Assembly (NCBI GenBank): GCA_038501625.1
Contig: JAZAYU010001096.1
Span: 1 to 64,000, forward strand
DNA: 64,000 bases
Direction of reading: 5' to 3'
DNA from: Corbicula japonica
Taxonomy: Eukaryota; Mollusca; Bivalvia; Venerida; Cyrenidae
The notes beneath the pieces were generated by a model. The model was not told where the DNA came from, searched no databases, and saw only the letters and a list, made by a program, of their open reading frames with translations. A program made the position numbers and the translations under genes. Below, piece by piece: positions 12,631 to 26,200 of this stretch; positions within the stretch are counted from its first letter, which is position 1, and the number at the start of each line of letters is the position of its first letter.

Positions 12631-13949
12631 AATATTACATAATTATGCAAAAAGACATTCTGACACTAAACATGCTTGCTTATATAGGGGTTTCATTAAA
12701 CCAATGTCCAAAAATCTTCCTATCTTGGATTTAGCCATGTTCTTCTCAGCAGTAATGAATAACGATGGATGCACTATATTGCCAGCTTAAATGGTGATCA
12801 TGCATCTAAGACAGGACTGGTGAAGCAGGTGTAACATCGAGATTCTTGTTTAGTTTATGACACGCGGTCATTGTACAGTTGTGCCAGAGGCACTGAGACA
12901 GCATGTCACTGACCACATCCGCGTTATCTCGGAATAAACAACGACTGCAGTAAAATAACTATAACGTTCATTGCACACCTTTAAATTAGGTTTAATTAAT
13001 CTTCTTGCAATTTCATAGAAATCCGGAGATCTTGTCTATAAATCCGGAAATCCGGAGAAGTAACTAAAACTCCTGAGATTTCGGAAAAAGTCCGGAGATT
13101 TGGCAACTGCTTATTTTTTTAATTAAATCTGGGTATCGGCGATAAAACTTGCAAAAGGTTTACCTTGATTTATGATACCGATAACCTTGTTTTAAATGGT
13201 TTTCTGTTATGCAACGATAACGTTCATAGAAATCATTCAATCATTGCCTCAAAAGCAACAAGCTGTGAGATATAAACCCCGTAAGACGAACGTCGCCGCC
13301 TAAAAACGGAAAATTTACTATATTAAACTTAAAATCGCCTCTTTTATCATATAAGATCAAGAAAGTTTGCATGCTTATCTGAAGTGTTTGCTTTATTAAG
13401 TTGTAGTTTATAATGGAAAATTTTATTATCCAGAGATGGAAAATGGTTATTATCTATATTTAACCATTTATCAAGGTACCTCGGAGCGTTGCTAAAGGCT
13501 GTAATAATGTCATCTTGATGTGCGGTAGAAAGAGATAACTTAAAATCTCTTTCATAACAGTATACAAACAGATCAGGAAGAAGGGTGCACATTTAATACA
13601 CATTGGAATGTCTATTTATTGTTTATAAATAGAGCTACCAAATCTCACATTAATATTATCCAACTAAAAAGGATGAATTTTTTGGCCTGTCCGGTTTAGG
13701 TATATTTTCATGCTATATTTGCCCAAGTTATAATGATTGACTCTTAGTCACTTTTTATCAATAGATTTTCTAATGAAGTATGTTTATGCGCAGTGAAACA
13801 TTCGGCGATCTAGATAGAGCCGGTCCAAATCGACGGAGAATATAATCCTCAATTAAACAAGCTCGTCTAATTTTCACTTCCGTTTCATTTTGTTGGTCCA
13901 AATCCATTATATTTTAGTCAAAAGTTGATTATATTTCTAGAAATTCAGA

Positions 13950-14292
13950 ATGATTGGCGTATTTGCAGCTGCCACTGCACGCCTTATGCCCGAATTTGTT
14001 GAACGTTTTGACCCTGAAACATTAGCTTCAAAGTTTGTACGAGTTGAAAAGAAATATGGTGTGAGATTTACAAAATCTGATAGTACCTTTAACATTGTAG
14101 GACATTGGGAATCAGTTAGAAATGCTCATAGAAGTCTTCTGAAATTGGTGCCAAAGAAAAATGAAGAGATAGCTTCTACAATACCTGATCTTGAGAAAAG
14201 TGATGATGTGAATACCAACAGTGCACAGCAGTGTGAAGGAGGTGAAAATGTTTTGGATAACCAACCTCGAAGAAGTGTTGGCAAGAAAAAAG
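13950..14292 (+). CDS. Zinc-finger gene exon 1: N-terminal domain
   Basis: The exon encodes 114 residues plus one base and ends at AAAAAAG|GTAATT. The start ATG is the first in frame after an acceptor-like tract. Residues about 14-70 (ARLMPEFVERF through LLKLVPKK) have alternating hydrophobic and charged residues with a central YGV, a later IVGHWESV and a final amphipathic helix. This pattern is seen in KH-like modules. The assignment is by eye and tentative. The remainder is acidic and low in complexity. Confidence 0.85.
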
Positions 14293-17200
14293 GTAATTTA
14301 CTCCAAAAACCTGGATAGTCTTTCCAATGAACTTCACATTACTTTATTTAAATGCAGATTATGAGCAAAAACGTATATAAGTTTGTATTTTTATATATAA
14401 AATGTGCTGTTTTAATTAGGGACTGTCTGAATATCCGGTTCTGTAACTCAGATATAAACTTTTCATGGTTTTCTCTGGGACCTATAAAAATATTGGTTTT
14501 ATATTGCAATTCATACCTGTGAACCTTTATTCGTGCTCAGGTGGGAGATTGACTCAAAAAAAGTGGGAGATCAGGGTAAAAAAGTGGTAGATTTTACGAA
14601 GTGTTGTTTTATGGTAAATCATGGAATTTTTTTAGCTTGGGATCTATAGTGAGAATATATCAAATTTACTCTTGTTGTTCTTGTCAGATATACTTTTATT
14701 CTGAGACCTCTAATTTACAAACACTACTTAACATAAAAAAATATTTTTTTAATAAATAAAAAATTTATTTGACATAAACAATCGACAGCTAAAAAGTTAA
14801 ACAATCAATATCTTACTCAGGGTTGGATGGAAGATTTCCAGGAAAGAGGTTGTTTGTGGCAGTAATATGATGATTTCATATATTTTGGCCCAAGAAGTGG
14901 GGTCAATGTGGATCTACACTGTTTGCCCATATGATAGTGGTGTATATATGGAGCAAAGGGTTGAGATCACTTGCATTGATCAGTAAAAATAAGTCTTGAA
15001 TCAAATTTAAACTTGTCTGCTAGTCTGGTTCTAATTTTTGTTTTGGCTTATAGAAATTCAAATAATTTAAAGGTAACATTTTAGAGCATTAATTAACAAC
15101 ATGTTTATACATTCAGTGACCAGAGATTGTCAGAACAAGGTGAAGTTTTTTCAAATTTCTGTATAAAACATATAGTTGAGGACCTGTCTTAGCTGAGCAG
15201 AGAGAGGTTTTGAACATTTGGGAGACTATTTCTCCCAAGTCTCCCTCTATTACAGTAACTTGAGTAAGCCATTCCCTGAGTGACATTGCTCACATTTTGA
15301 CAATATTTTGCAGGATATACATTCTTTGCAATATTAAAAAAAGTTGTTTACCTTTTATTACATTTAATTTTATATGTGTTTTATCATATACTGGTGTGCG
15401 ACCAGTGTAGATCCAGATCAGCTAACACCATGTTGTCTGATCTGGATCTACAGTGGTCATTTCTTGGTCATAAATAAATTACTGAAACTAAAAGCCAGAA
15501 GTGTAGATCCTGTACAGAAGACATGGATGTTCCAGGTGATATGGATCTAGACTACTTTGTTAAAAGCTCATGGAATAATAATGATATCCCATGAAGTAAA
15601 ATGTTTATAGTTATACAGGTGTTAGATCCAGCTATCCTGATTTTGGTGAAATATAAAAATACCACAGTACTGTATAAATAACCTTTTAGATTTTCTATTG
15701 TTGTAGGGCATCCAAAAAAGGGAAGGTTTGTCAGGATGAAAACTGTTCACCAGTCAGTACCAGAGCCTTTGGTGTTTGTCCAATACCAGAATCAAACATT
15801 TTCTGATGCAGACAGTCCGGATATTGATTCAGTTTTAGAAGACTTCGAAAAATCCCATCAAGATAAAAAGATCTCAAAGGAAGATTTAAAGAAAATCTTT
15901 GAGAAAAACAAAGATCAGATGGGAAAGCCTTTAGAAAATAGAATTCCAAAAGGAGCAATAATTCCAGAACCTAAAGTCACAGTAGCACTGGTCATTGGTG
16001 AGAGTTGTAAAGACAATCCTTCTGAAGTTTTAACCATATCAAACAATACTGTGGCACCTGTTGTTCCAAACTTTACCTTCTCGGCTTTTGATTCCTGTGA
16101 GTCACATTCATTCAACAACTTTGCTGGTGTGCCTATTGGAGGACCACAGTCTATACATACTGGTTTGATCAACACATACTCAGTGAATACAAGAATGTCT
16201 ATAACAGATGACAGATCAGATGTTTATAGCCTTCAGAATCATTCGAGCCTATTCAGTGATATTAGTATCTCAAGTTTAGATAGTCAAGAAATGATGTTGC
16301 CAAATGAAAATAGTTCTTCAAAATCAGAACGACAACTGGTTACTCAAATGCAAATAAAAGACCAGATGGCTGCCACCAGATCAGATTCCGATGCATTTTC
16401 CAATATTCTGGATACATTTGATCCGCAGTCAGTGCTTAATCCCCCACAGTCAATAAACCAAGCAGAATCCATGATAAACCAATCACAGTTAATGCTAAGT
16501 TCAACACAGTCAGTAACATATTCACCACAGTTTGTGACAAACTTATCACAGTCAGGAAATGACCAAGCCATGATACATCAACTGCAGTCAGTGGTTTATT
16601 CACCACAGTCAATGCTGAATCCAGTACAGACAGACATCGATCCATCACAGTCGGAAATAAATACTAATAGATCAGCAATTACTTCATCACAGTGTGTGCT
16701 GAACCTAGCACTGTCTGATAATGACCTGTCACAGTCTTTGATTGGTCAACCACACACAATGGTTTATTCTTCACAGTCAGTGTTAACACCACAGGTAAAG
16801 AGTACCCCATCACAGAGTGTGATAAATACACCACATCCATTGCTTTTGTCAGCACCTCCTGTAGAAGATCGGTCTAGCTCTGAGTTTAATACAACTCAGG
16901 CAGAGATGTCAGTTACCAGTTCATGTGATCTACCAAATTTGAATAATTTTCCTACTGTGATTTCTTCAAGAGGCAATGAATCGTACAGCAGAACTGAAAT
17001 GCACCTGTTGAAAAGGTATGATGTTTACACTATTTATGTAGTTTCAATAACTGCAATGGCTTCCCTTTACTCCATAGATCTGCCTTTATCATGTTTGCAA
17101 ATAGTGAAGATCCACACATTTGTGCCATGTGATCAGGATATGCACTGTTTGGTTTTAGATTCATTAGGTTATTTCTGACCAAGATGCAACCAGTGTAGAA

Positions 17201-20200
17201 ATAAATCAGATGGCACAAATGTGCCAGCTGATCTGGATTTACACTGATCTGATCACACATGCAATACAACACATACATATGGAGTAAAGGGTTAATAGAT
17301 AGTTAACCTTCCAGTTGAAAGATTTCATGTCTTCTTTCATATTCTTTATGCATCACTGTATAGAAATATGCTGTTATCAAGGAAACTCATGGCTAACTAA
17401 CAACATCTTAATTTCTTAAAACACCAAAAATAACTTTTTCTTAAAACACCAAAATAATTTTTACACCAATAACTTTAATGATATTTTATGGTTTAAAACT
17501 ATTGAATCAAAACAGAGATTTCATATTCAAAGAAAAAAGTTCTATCTTGTTGATTATAAATACATATAAATTTGCTAAAGACTGGAATTTTTTTTTCATT
17601 AAAGATTATTTTCCTAAATCCAGTCTCAAACATCTAAATGTTTCTAGAATAAATGAACCTGTTAGTCATTTGGAACCTTTTTAATACCAAGTGTTGTATT
17701 TACAGGTATCTACTTAAAATAGAATAAAAAGTGAAAGTAGTCACAGTTGTAGTAGTATTTGAAAAGAACTTTGCTTTAAAAATATTAATACATGTTTCTA
17801 AGTAGTTAGAAAATACCAGTCTAATTAATGTTTTTTATTTCAGTGGATCAATGTATACCATGTCGGGTAAAGTTGGAAGTGTAGAACAGAGTGTTGATGC
17901 TGCTGCTGCTGCTGGACTCTCTCACAGTCGGGTAGCAGAATCTGCAGCCATGAAGGTACAGTTGCTTCCATAATTGATAGGGAAGTTAAAATTGAAATTA
18001 AACTTGCAGCTTAGTTGAAGGAACTTGATAATATAGACAAAAATTCAGTGTCGGGCCATAGCTTTTACATGCACTTATTGATGCACACGAAAAACATTAT
18101 TATAATACATGTTATCTTAGAGAAAATATTATTAGATTAAATTGCTTCAGGTGAAATTCTAATAAATGAGAGTCAAAATGAAATATGGAGGTGAATAAAG
18201 TGGCTTTCACAGCTAGTAAAGTGCATATAACCAAAAATATCTTTAAACAAGGAAGAATAACAAACGGGATGAAAACAGAAAATAAGTAAAGAATTTTTAG
18301 TTAGAATTTAATTTTTTTATGAGCAGATTTGCCTCAAGTCTTTTTTCCAGTTCCAAGTGAAACATTTTGAGCTCTTGAAAGATGTGGAGAAGAAATGGTA
18401 AAGTACATGAATTATAATTAAGTGAATTAATTATAACATCATGATGGTATTCTAACTTAAAACTAGCTTAAAAACTTTGTCAAATCTTATACAAACAGGT
18501 TGTAGAGAAGTCATACATCGAGAAGAGTGATGAATCAACAACTTGTGGTAGTGTTGAGAGAGAGAATATGAACACATTGCCACTGGCTGAAGCTGCTAGA
18601 GCTATACACCAGCCTACAGATGTCAACTTTCCTCTGTCTTCATCTTCGTATATAAATGCTGACTTACCAACCAGTGTTATTGCCATGGGAGTAAGCAGTG
18701 ATGGTTCCATGACTGAAACTCAGTGTGTTAATACAGATTTTGTTTGTTCTGAACACAACAAGTATGTCAGTAATAATGAATTTGAGCATGTGGGTGAGGA
18801 TACCGGGCAGTTACTATCACAAGGAGAAAGTATTAAAACAAGCAGTTATAGTCAACAAGATGCTTGTCCTACCAACCACATGACTGAACACAATGCCCCT
18901 GATGTAACTGAGATTACAAATGGTCATTATATTCGGAATGATACTTGTCCTACACAAGATATGACTGTGCAGAGTGCCGCAGATATAACTGAAGTAGCAA
19001 GTGGCCTTGCCTTAATTCCTTCGGAATCAGATATTGATAGCAATGGACAACTCAGTATAGATAATCCTATCAATGATGCCTCTCTTGTCAAAGGTGCAGG
19101 AGACGAGATTGTTCACTCAAGTGAGACCATGAGGAAAGCAGATGACAATGTTGCTGTCAAGAAAACAAAGGTATTTAGCTGTGTATGCTATGTATATTTG
19201 CTATATCCAGGGATTTCAATAAATGCAGATTCTTGCATTTTAATGCAAGCAAATAAGTTTTTTTCCACATTTGACCCCACCTGATTCTGAGCTTGGGGTC
19301 ATTTTCATGCAATAGAATTTAGGAAATATGGTCAAATTTTGCAAGAATGAAGATAAATATTGTGTCTATTGCATGATAAATATTGTGTCTATTGCATTTT
19401 AATTATGAAGTTAATACTTGTTTAAACCCTTAAAGGGAAATGTGCAGGGTCGAGCAGGGGTACTCGGCAAAATCGTAAACAGATCGATCTATGTAACACT
19501 TACGTGTACTTTTCACTAAACTCTACATTTCAAACCCTCCAGTAGGAAGTTTTCGGTTAATTTTACCATTTGACCGGACTTGAAAACAATCCGCGGAAGA
19601 AATCCCTATACAAAAATAAATTCTATATTTAGCGATCATTCTATATTTAGCTCATCACTGAGCTTACTATTCGTGGTGGCCCAGGCATTTTGAAACATGC
19701 GTCAATAGGCGGCAAGGTACACTGAACGCGTATTTTGGTTGAATTGATCACGTGACAATCCCAAAAATCACAGCGGCTTTACACGGGAAATACAAAAATA
19801 GCTAACCTATGCGCGACGCATAGGATAGGAAACACCATTTATTGTGTTGTCTGCGATAGCAGGTAGACACATAGGGATGCTATTGTCCGGCGGCGGCGGC
19901 GGCGGCGGCGGTGCCGTCGTCCGGTAGTCCCCCAACTTTAATCTGAAACTTAATGTTGCCTATAACTTTGAAAGAACTTGACCTATTCACTTCATACTTG
20001 GAATATATCATCAGCATGAACAATGCCATCTGTGACGACAAGAATGAAATCTGTGACGACAAGAATGATAACTCCAGTTTCAATATTTTTTGAGTTATGC
20101 CCCTTTCAAATGCAACTTTAATCTGAAACTTAATGTTGCCTATAACTTTGAAAGTACTTGTCCTATTCACTTCATACTTGGAATATATCATCAGCATCAA

Positions 20201-23200
20201 CAATGCCATCTGTGACGAGAAGAATGATAACTCCAGTTTCAATATTTTTTGAGTTATGCCCCTTTCTAATGCAACTTTAATCTGAAACTAAATGTTGCCT
20301 ATAACTTTGAAAGTACTTGCCCTATTCACTTCATACTTGGAATATATCATCAGCATCAACAATGCCATCTGTGACGACAAGAGTGATAACTCCAGTTTCA
20401 ATATTTTTTTAGTTATGCCCCTTTGAAATGCAACTTGAATCTGAAACTTAATGTTGCCTATAACTTTGAAAGTACTTGTCCTATTCACTTCATACTAGGA
20501 ATATATCATCAGCATGAACAATGCCATCTGTGACAACAAGAATGATAACTCCAGTTTCAATATTTTTTGAGTTATGCCCCTTTCAAATGCAACTTTTATC
20601 TGAAACTTAATGTTGCCTATAACTTTGAAAGTACTTGTCCTATTCACTTCATTCTTGGAATATATCATCAGCATCAACAATGCCATCTGTGACGACAAGA
20701 ATGATAACTCCAGTTTCAATATTTTTTGAGTTATGCCCCTTTCAAATGCAACTTTAATCTGAAACTTAATGTTGCCTATAACTTTAAAAGTACTTGTCCT
20801 GTTCACTTTGTACTTGGAATATATCACCAGCATCAACAATGCCATCTGTGACGACAAGAATGATAACTCCAGTTTCAATATTTTTTTAGTTATGCCCCTT
20901 TCAAATGCAACTTTAACCGGAAACTTAATGTTGCCTATAACTTTGATTATACTTGTTCTATTCAATTCATACTTGGAATATATCATCAGCATGAACAATG
21001 CCATCTACGACAACAAGAATGATAACTCCAGTTTCAATATTTTTTGAGTTATGCCCCTTTCAAATGCAACTTTAACCTGAAACTTAATGTTGCCTTAACT
21101 TTGAAAGTACTTGTCCTATTCACTTCATACTTGGAATATATCATCAGCATGAACGCCATCTGTGACGACAAGAATGATAACACCAGTTTCAATATTTTGG
21201 AGTTATGCCCCTTTCAAATGCAACTTTAACATGAAACTTAATGTTGCCTATAACTTTGAAAGTACTTGTCCTATTCACTTCATACTTGGAATACATTATC
21301 AGCATGATCAACAACATTGGTAACAAAAAGAATCATAACTCCTGTTTGATTATACTTTGAGTTATGCCCCTTCCAAATGCAACTTTAACATGAAACTTAA
21401 TGTTGACTTTAACTTTGAAAATTCACTTGATATTCGAAATAAATCATCTTCATGAAAAGCGTCATTATGAAGAACAAGAATGATAACTCCTGCTGGACTA
21501 TTTTATGAGTTGTGTCCCTTTAATATACAACTTTAACATGAAACTTAATGTTGCCTATAACTTTTAAAGTACTTGTCCTATTCACTCATCGAATATATCA
21601 TCTTCATGAACAACAACATGGGTTACAACAAGAATCATAACTCCTGTTTGACTTTTTTTTTTCAAATGCAAATTTCACATGAAACTTAATGTTGCGTATA
21701 ATTTGAAAGTACTTGCCCTATTCATTGAATACTTGGATTATATCATCAACATGAACAGTGCGATCGACAACTACAAAAATTATAACTCCTGTTTGAATAT
21801 TTTTTGAGTTATGTCCCTTTCAAATGCAACTTTCACATGAAACTTAGTGTTGCCTGTAAAATGGAAAGTACTTGTTCAATTCACTTAATACTTTGAAAAA
21901 CTCATCTGCGTGCACAAACCAATTTTTGAAGATGATAACTCGGGTTTCACCATTATTATAGTTATTCCCCTTTTAAATGCAATTTAGATGACACATGTGT
22001 TCTGTGGTCTAGTATTGAAATCAACTTAAATAAAATATTTTTATTATATATGATTAAAAATAGGCCCACATTTCAACTTTTTCCATGCAGGCGACACATG
22101 TGTTCCGTGGAACACAACATTCTAGTATATTTTTTTATAACATATTGGCTTGAAATATTTCGGGAGTAAATCAATATTTGAGCTTCAAATAATGATATTC
22201 AACTGATTAATAACCCTTTGCGCAAATCTGTTCCATTCATCAATCCTGCACATCTCCCTTTAACATATATTGAAATGAATTTAAAGCACTTTTATAAGTA
22301 GTAATGTTCAATGAACACAAGATATGACCTGCAACTATTTGATTATGACCCCTTAATAAATCTCAATGGGTCAAACAAGCCCTGGTTTTCAAAAGCTATT
22401 GAAATCCCTGCTTTATCCCCTGTGCAACAGTCAAAGGTGTAGAACCAGTGCCCAAGGTTATAAAACTGAGCATGGAAACCAGTCTCAAATCTCAAGCATC
22501 TGATTGGCTGAAATGGCGACAGGTTCTCAACAATAGGACCCTCTGTCAAGAGTTGTCATCAGTAGAAAAAATATAAATACTCATCATATATAAATCAATA
22601 TTTATCATTTATTTTGTAAATTTGAAGGAATTTTGATGCTCATTATGATGTATTTTACTTTTTTGATAGGGTAATCTTAACTGTTTTACACCATGGCCAT
22701 GGCTTATATCATGTGCCCAACCAGTGCAGATCCAGATCAGTCTGCACATTCATGTAGTCTGATCTGAATCTACACTGTTTCCTTCTGTTTCGAAACAATT
22801 GATGATTCTAAAAGCAAACTGAGTACATCATGATCATAGAACACTGATATTTACACTGGCGGATCTGGATCTGAATTGGTTGCATATGTGATATAAGCCG
22901 TAACCTTGGGGTAAATAGTTTAATTATTATACCCCCGCATACGAAGTATTGGGGGTATATAGGAGTCATCATCAGGTTGGTTCGTTGGTTGGTTGGTTCG
23001 TTGACCCGGTCTGTCTGTGGCACTTACAGCGTCAACAGTTTTAAAGATACTGACTTGAAACTTTAAACATATGTTCGTGAGTACATTTGCGCAAACTTTT
23101 TTTTTTCTCATGTGGATCAGTCCATTATTTTTCGGAGGGGAGCACGATTTAACAAAATCTTGTGACGCGAACTACTTCTACAGTTTTTAAGATATTGACT

Positions 23201-26200
23201 TGAAACTTGACACACATGTTCGGCATGAAGTGTAGATGTGCGTGACATATTTTTCGTGTGGATCAGTCCATTATTTTTTGCAGGGGACTTGATGATTTAA
23301 CAAAATCGTGTTATGCAAACTTCTAAATCTTGTGATGCGAACTTCTTCTACAGTTTTTAAGATATTGACTTGAAACTTCATACATTTGTTCGGCATGAAG
23401 TGTAGATGTGCGTGACATATTTTTCATGTGGATCAGTCCATTATTTTTTGCAGGGACATGATTTAACAAAATCGTGTTATGCAAACTTCTACACTTACTA
23501 CGTCAACAGTTTTCAAGATATCGACTTGAAACTTTAAACATATGTTCGTGAGTACATTTGCGCAAATTTTTTTTTGTCTCATGTGGATTAGTCCATTATT
23601 TTTCGGAGGGGAGCATGATTTAACAAAATCTTGTGACGTGAACTACTTCTACAGTTTTTAAGATATTAACTTGAAACTTGATACATATGTTAGGCATGAA
23701 GTGTAGATGTGCGTGACATATTTTTCGTGTGGATCAGTCCATTATTTTTTGCAGGGGACATGATTTAACAAAATCGTGTTATGCAAACTTCTACACTTAC
23801 TACGTCAACAGTTTTCATGATATCGACTTGAAACTTTAAACATATGTTCGTCAGTCCATTATTTTTTGCAGGGGACATGATTTAACAAAATCGTGTTATG
23901 CAAACTTCTACACTTTTCAAGATATCAACTTGAAACCAAAATTGTATGTTCTGCATGAAGTGTGTATGTCAGCAACATATTTTTGTGTGGATCAGTCAAT
24001 TATTTTTTGCAGGTGAGCATTATTTAACAAAATCTTTTATTTAAAATCTTATGATGCAAACTACTTCTCCAGTTTTCAAACTTTAAACATAAGTTTGTGA
24101 GTAGATTTCCATGACATACTTTGTTTCATGTGGATCAGCCCATTATTTTTTAGCAGGGGAGTATGATTCAACAAAATCTTGTGACACGAACTACTTCTAC
24201 ACTTTTTAAGATATTGACTTGAAACTTTAAACATATGTTCGGCCTGAAGTGTAGATGTGTGTGACATAATTTTTGTGTGGATCAGTCCATTCTTTTTTGC
24301 AGGGGACATGATTTAACACAATTGTGTTATGCAAACTTCTACAGTTTTCAAGATATCGACTTGAAACTGAAATCATATGTTCTGCATGAAGTGCGCATGT
24401 TAGTGACATATTTTTTATGGATCAGTCCATTTTTGGTTGGAGGGGAGCATTATTTAACAAAATCTTATGACACAAACTACTTCTCCAGTTTTCAAACTTT
24501 TAACATACGTTCGTGATTAGATTTGCATGACATATTTTTTTTTCATTTGGATCAGTCCATTATTTTTTAGAAGGGGAGCACGATTCAACAAAACCTTGTG
24601 ACGTCAACTACTTTTACAGTTTTGTTTACATCCGGTGAAAACCCAAGCCGCTATTTTTAAACACAACTTTTGCAACAAATTTTCAGGATTTCAATTATTT
24701 TTCAACTTTCACCCATGAAAGATGCAAACATCATTTCTGTATACTCTGACAAAGCAGTATTGCGGGGGTATTAATCACCTTCAGTGATAGCTCTAGTTAT
24801 CACATGTTTACATGTTCTTTAAAAGATTACAAATGTAGATTGATTGAGCATGTATTTGTAAACAAACTTGAGAAAATTCAAATCACAAAAAATTTAACTC
24901 ACTTAAGTAGCCAGTCCATCAATGTATGTGGCAGCTTTATACTGCTGGTGTATGCTGTTATAATGGTCACTTTAGGTACTGTGAAGCTTTATACTGCTGG
25001 TGTATGCTGTTATAATGGTCAATTTAGGTACTCTGGTATCATTATATTTTGTAGTGGTTTTATTTTCGTTTATTTTGCGCTAGGGTAGATGCACAATATC
25101 AAATCCTTACAAAATCAAACCATTGAATATCTAGTCTTACTAGAATAATACAAGTGTGCGAATTTAAGCCCTTGCTTAAAGGGTTGATCAAAAATAAACC
25201 GGATTTTTGCTCTCAAATAAAAAGTTTCCTTTCAAACAATCAAATCTTTACACCGATAGAAATCCCAATTTAAATGCAAACAGTTGATCCAACTTTTTAT
25301 TTGAAAAACACATACTTATATTCATAATCACGAATTAAGAAACCATGGTAACGCCATCACGGCGCAGCGCATCATTTTTCTGTTACGTCCGATGTTTAAA
25401 ATTATTTATTTTTGTTTCCAATCATGTTTTATACGTAAAAATCCACGAAAACGTCGTGCCGTTATTTTTTGACTTATCGCAAAATATGACGTAATTGCAT
25501 AAACGCATATGGTAGCAATCGGATTTTTAATATCGTACGCTGAATGCAAATTGCGTTACAAATGGCGTCAACAGAAAAACTTGAAATACGGTCAATAATT
25601 AATTTTTGCCAGCAGCAAGGCGACACTCCGTCTAAAACTTTTGAAAAAAGTGCAGCTATGCACGGGAAGCATGCAGTAAGCCGAACAGTGGTTTTTAAAT
25701 TGGCACAAATATTTTAGAGAAGGCATCACCGACAAAGAAGGAAAAGGAAGAAAGAAGAAAGAAACAACGACGTAAGTGACGTTAATGGCGAATGCGTTGG
25801 AAAACGACAGGCGTTTAACGGTTAGAGCGTTGATGGCAAAATTCGATGTAAGCTACGGGACCGTGCAGACTATTCTTACATGGGATTTGAACATGTGAAC
25901 GATAAGAAATTTTTTTTATCATAACACTTTAATTTTTTTTTTCAATTACACGATGTCTTGAATAATTGAAACTTAGGATATCGAATATCTACGTTCCAAA
26001 CCTTGCAAAATGAGCATTTTCATAATGAAAAATACATGTTTTAACAATTTAGTTAATGGTGAATTCTTATTTTTTATCTGAATATTTTTTTTATATGTTT
26101 CTAAAACGGAAATGCATTTTTATAAGTTGAACCATACCTGATAACTAACACTAGGTGCACGCGCGCTGGGTCCCGGGTCTCTTGAAAGACACAGAGATGG

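Larger units (their letters stand above)
19208..22420. repeat. Dispersed repeat interrupted by a TTAA element
   Basis: The parts at 19208-19430 and 22264-22420 together match the uninterrupted copy at 31947-32308. Shared landmarks are gatttcaata-atgcagattcttgca, cttggggtcattt, aaatattgtgtcta, gaacacaagatat and ctattgaaatccctg. The copy here is split by about 2.8 kb of inserted sequence. The pair gives an empty-site comparison for the insertion. Confidence 0.85.

Noticed and set aside
17016..17178. Extension of zinc-finger exon 2 to the stop at 17178
   Set aside because: The extension enters a dispersed palindromic MITE, and the donor at 17016 splices in phase to the exon at 17844.
20288..21004. 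Long minus-strand open frames giving a 53-residue repeat protein
   Set aside because: The 159-base tandem unit is divisible by three, so the frame stays open by arithmetic. No splice sites, start context or recognised domain support it, and other units carry stops and indels.
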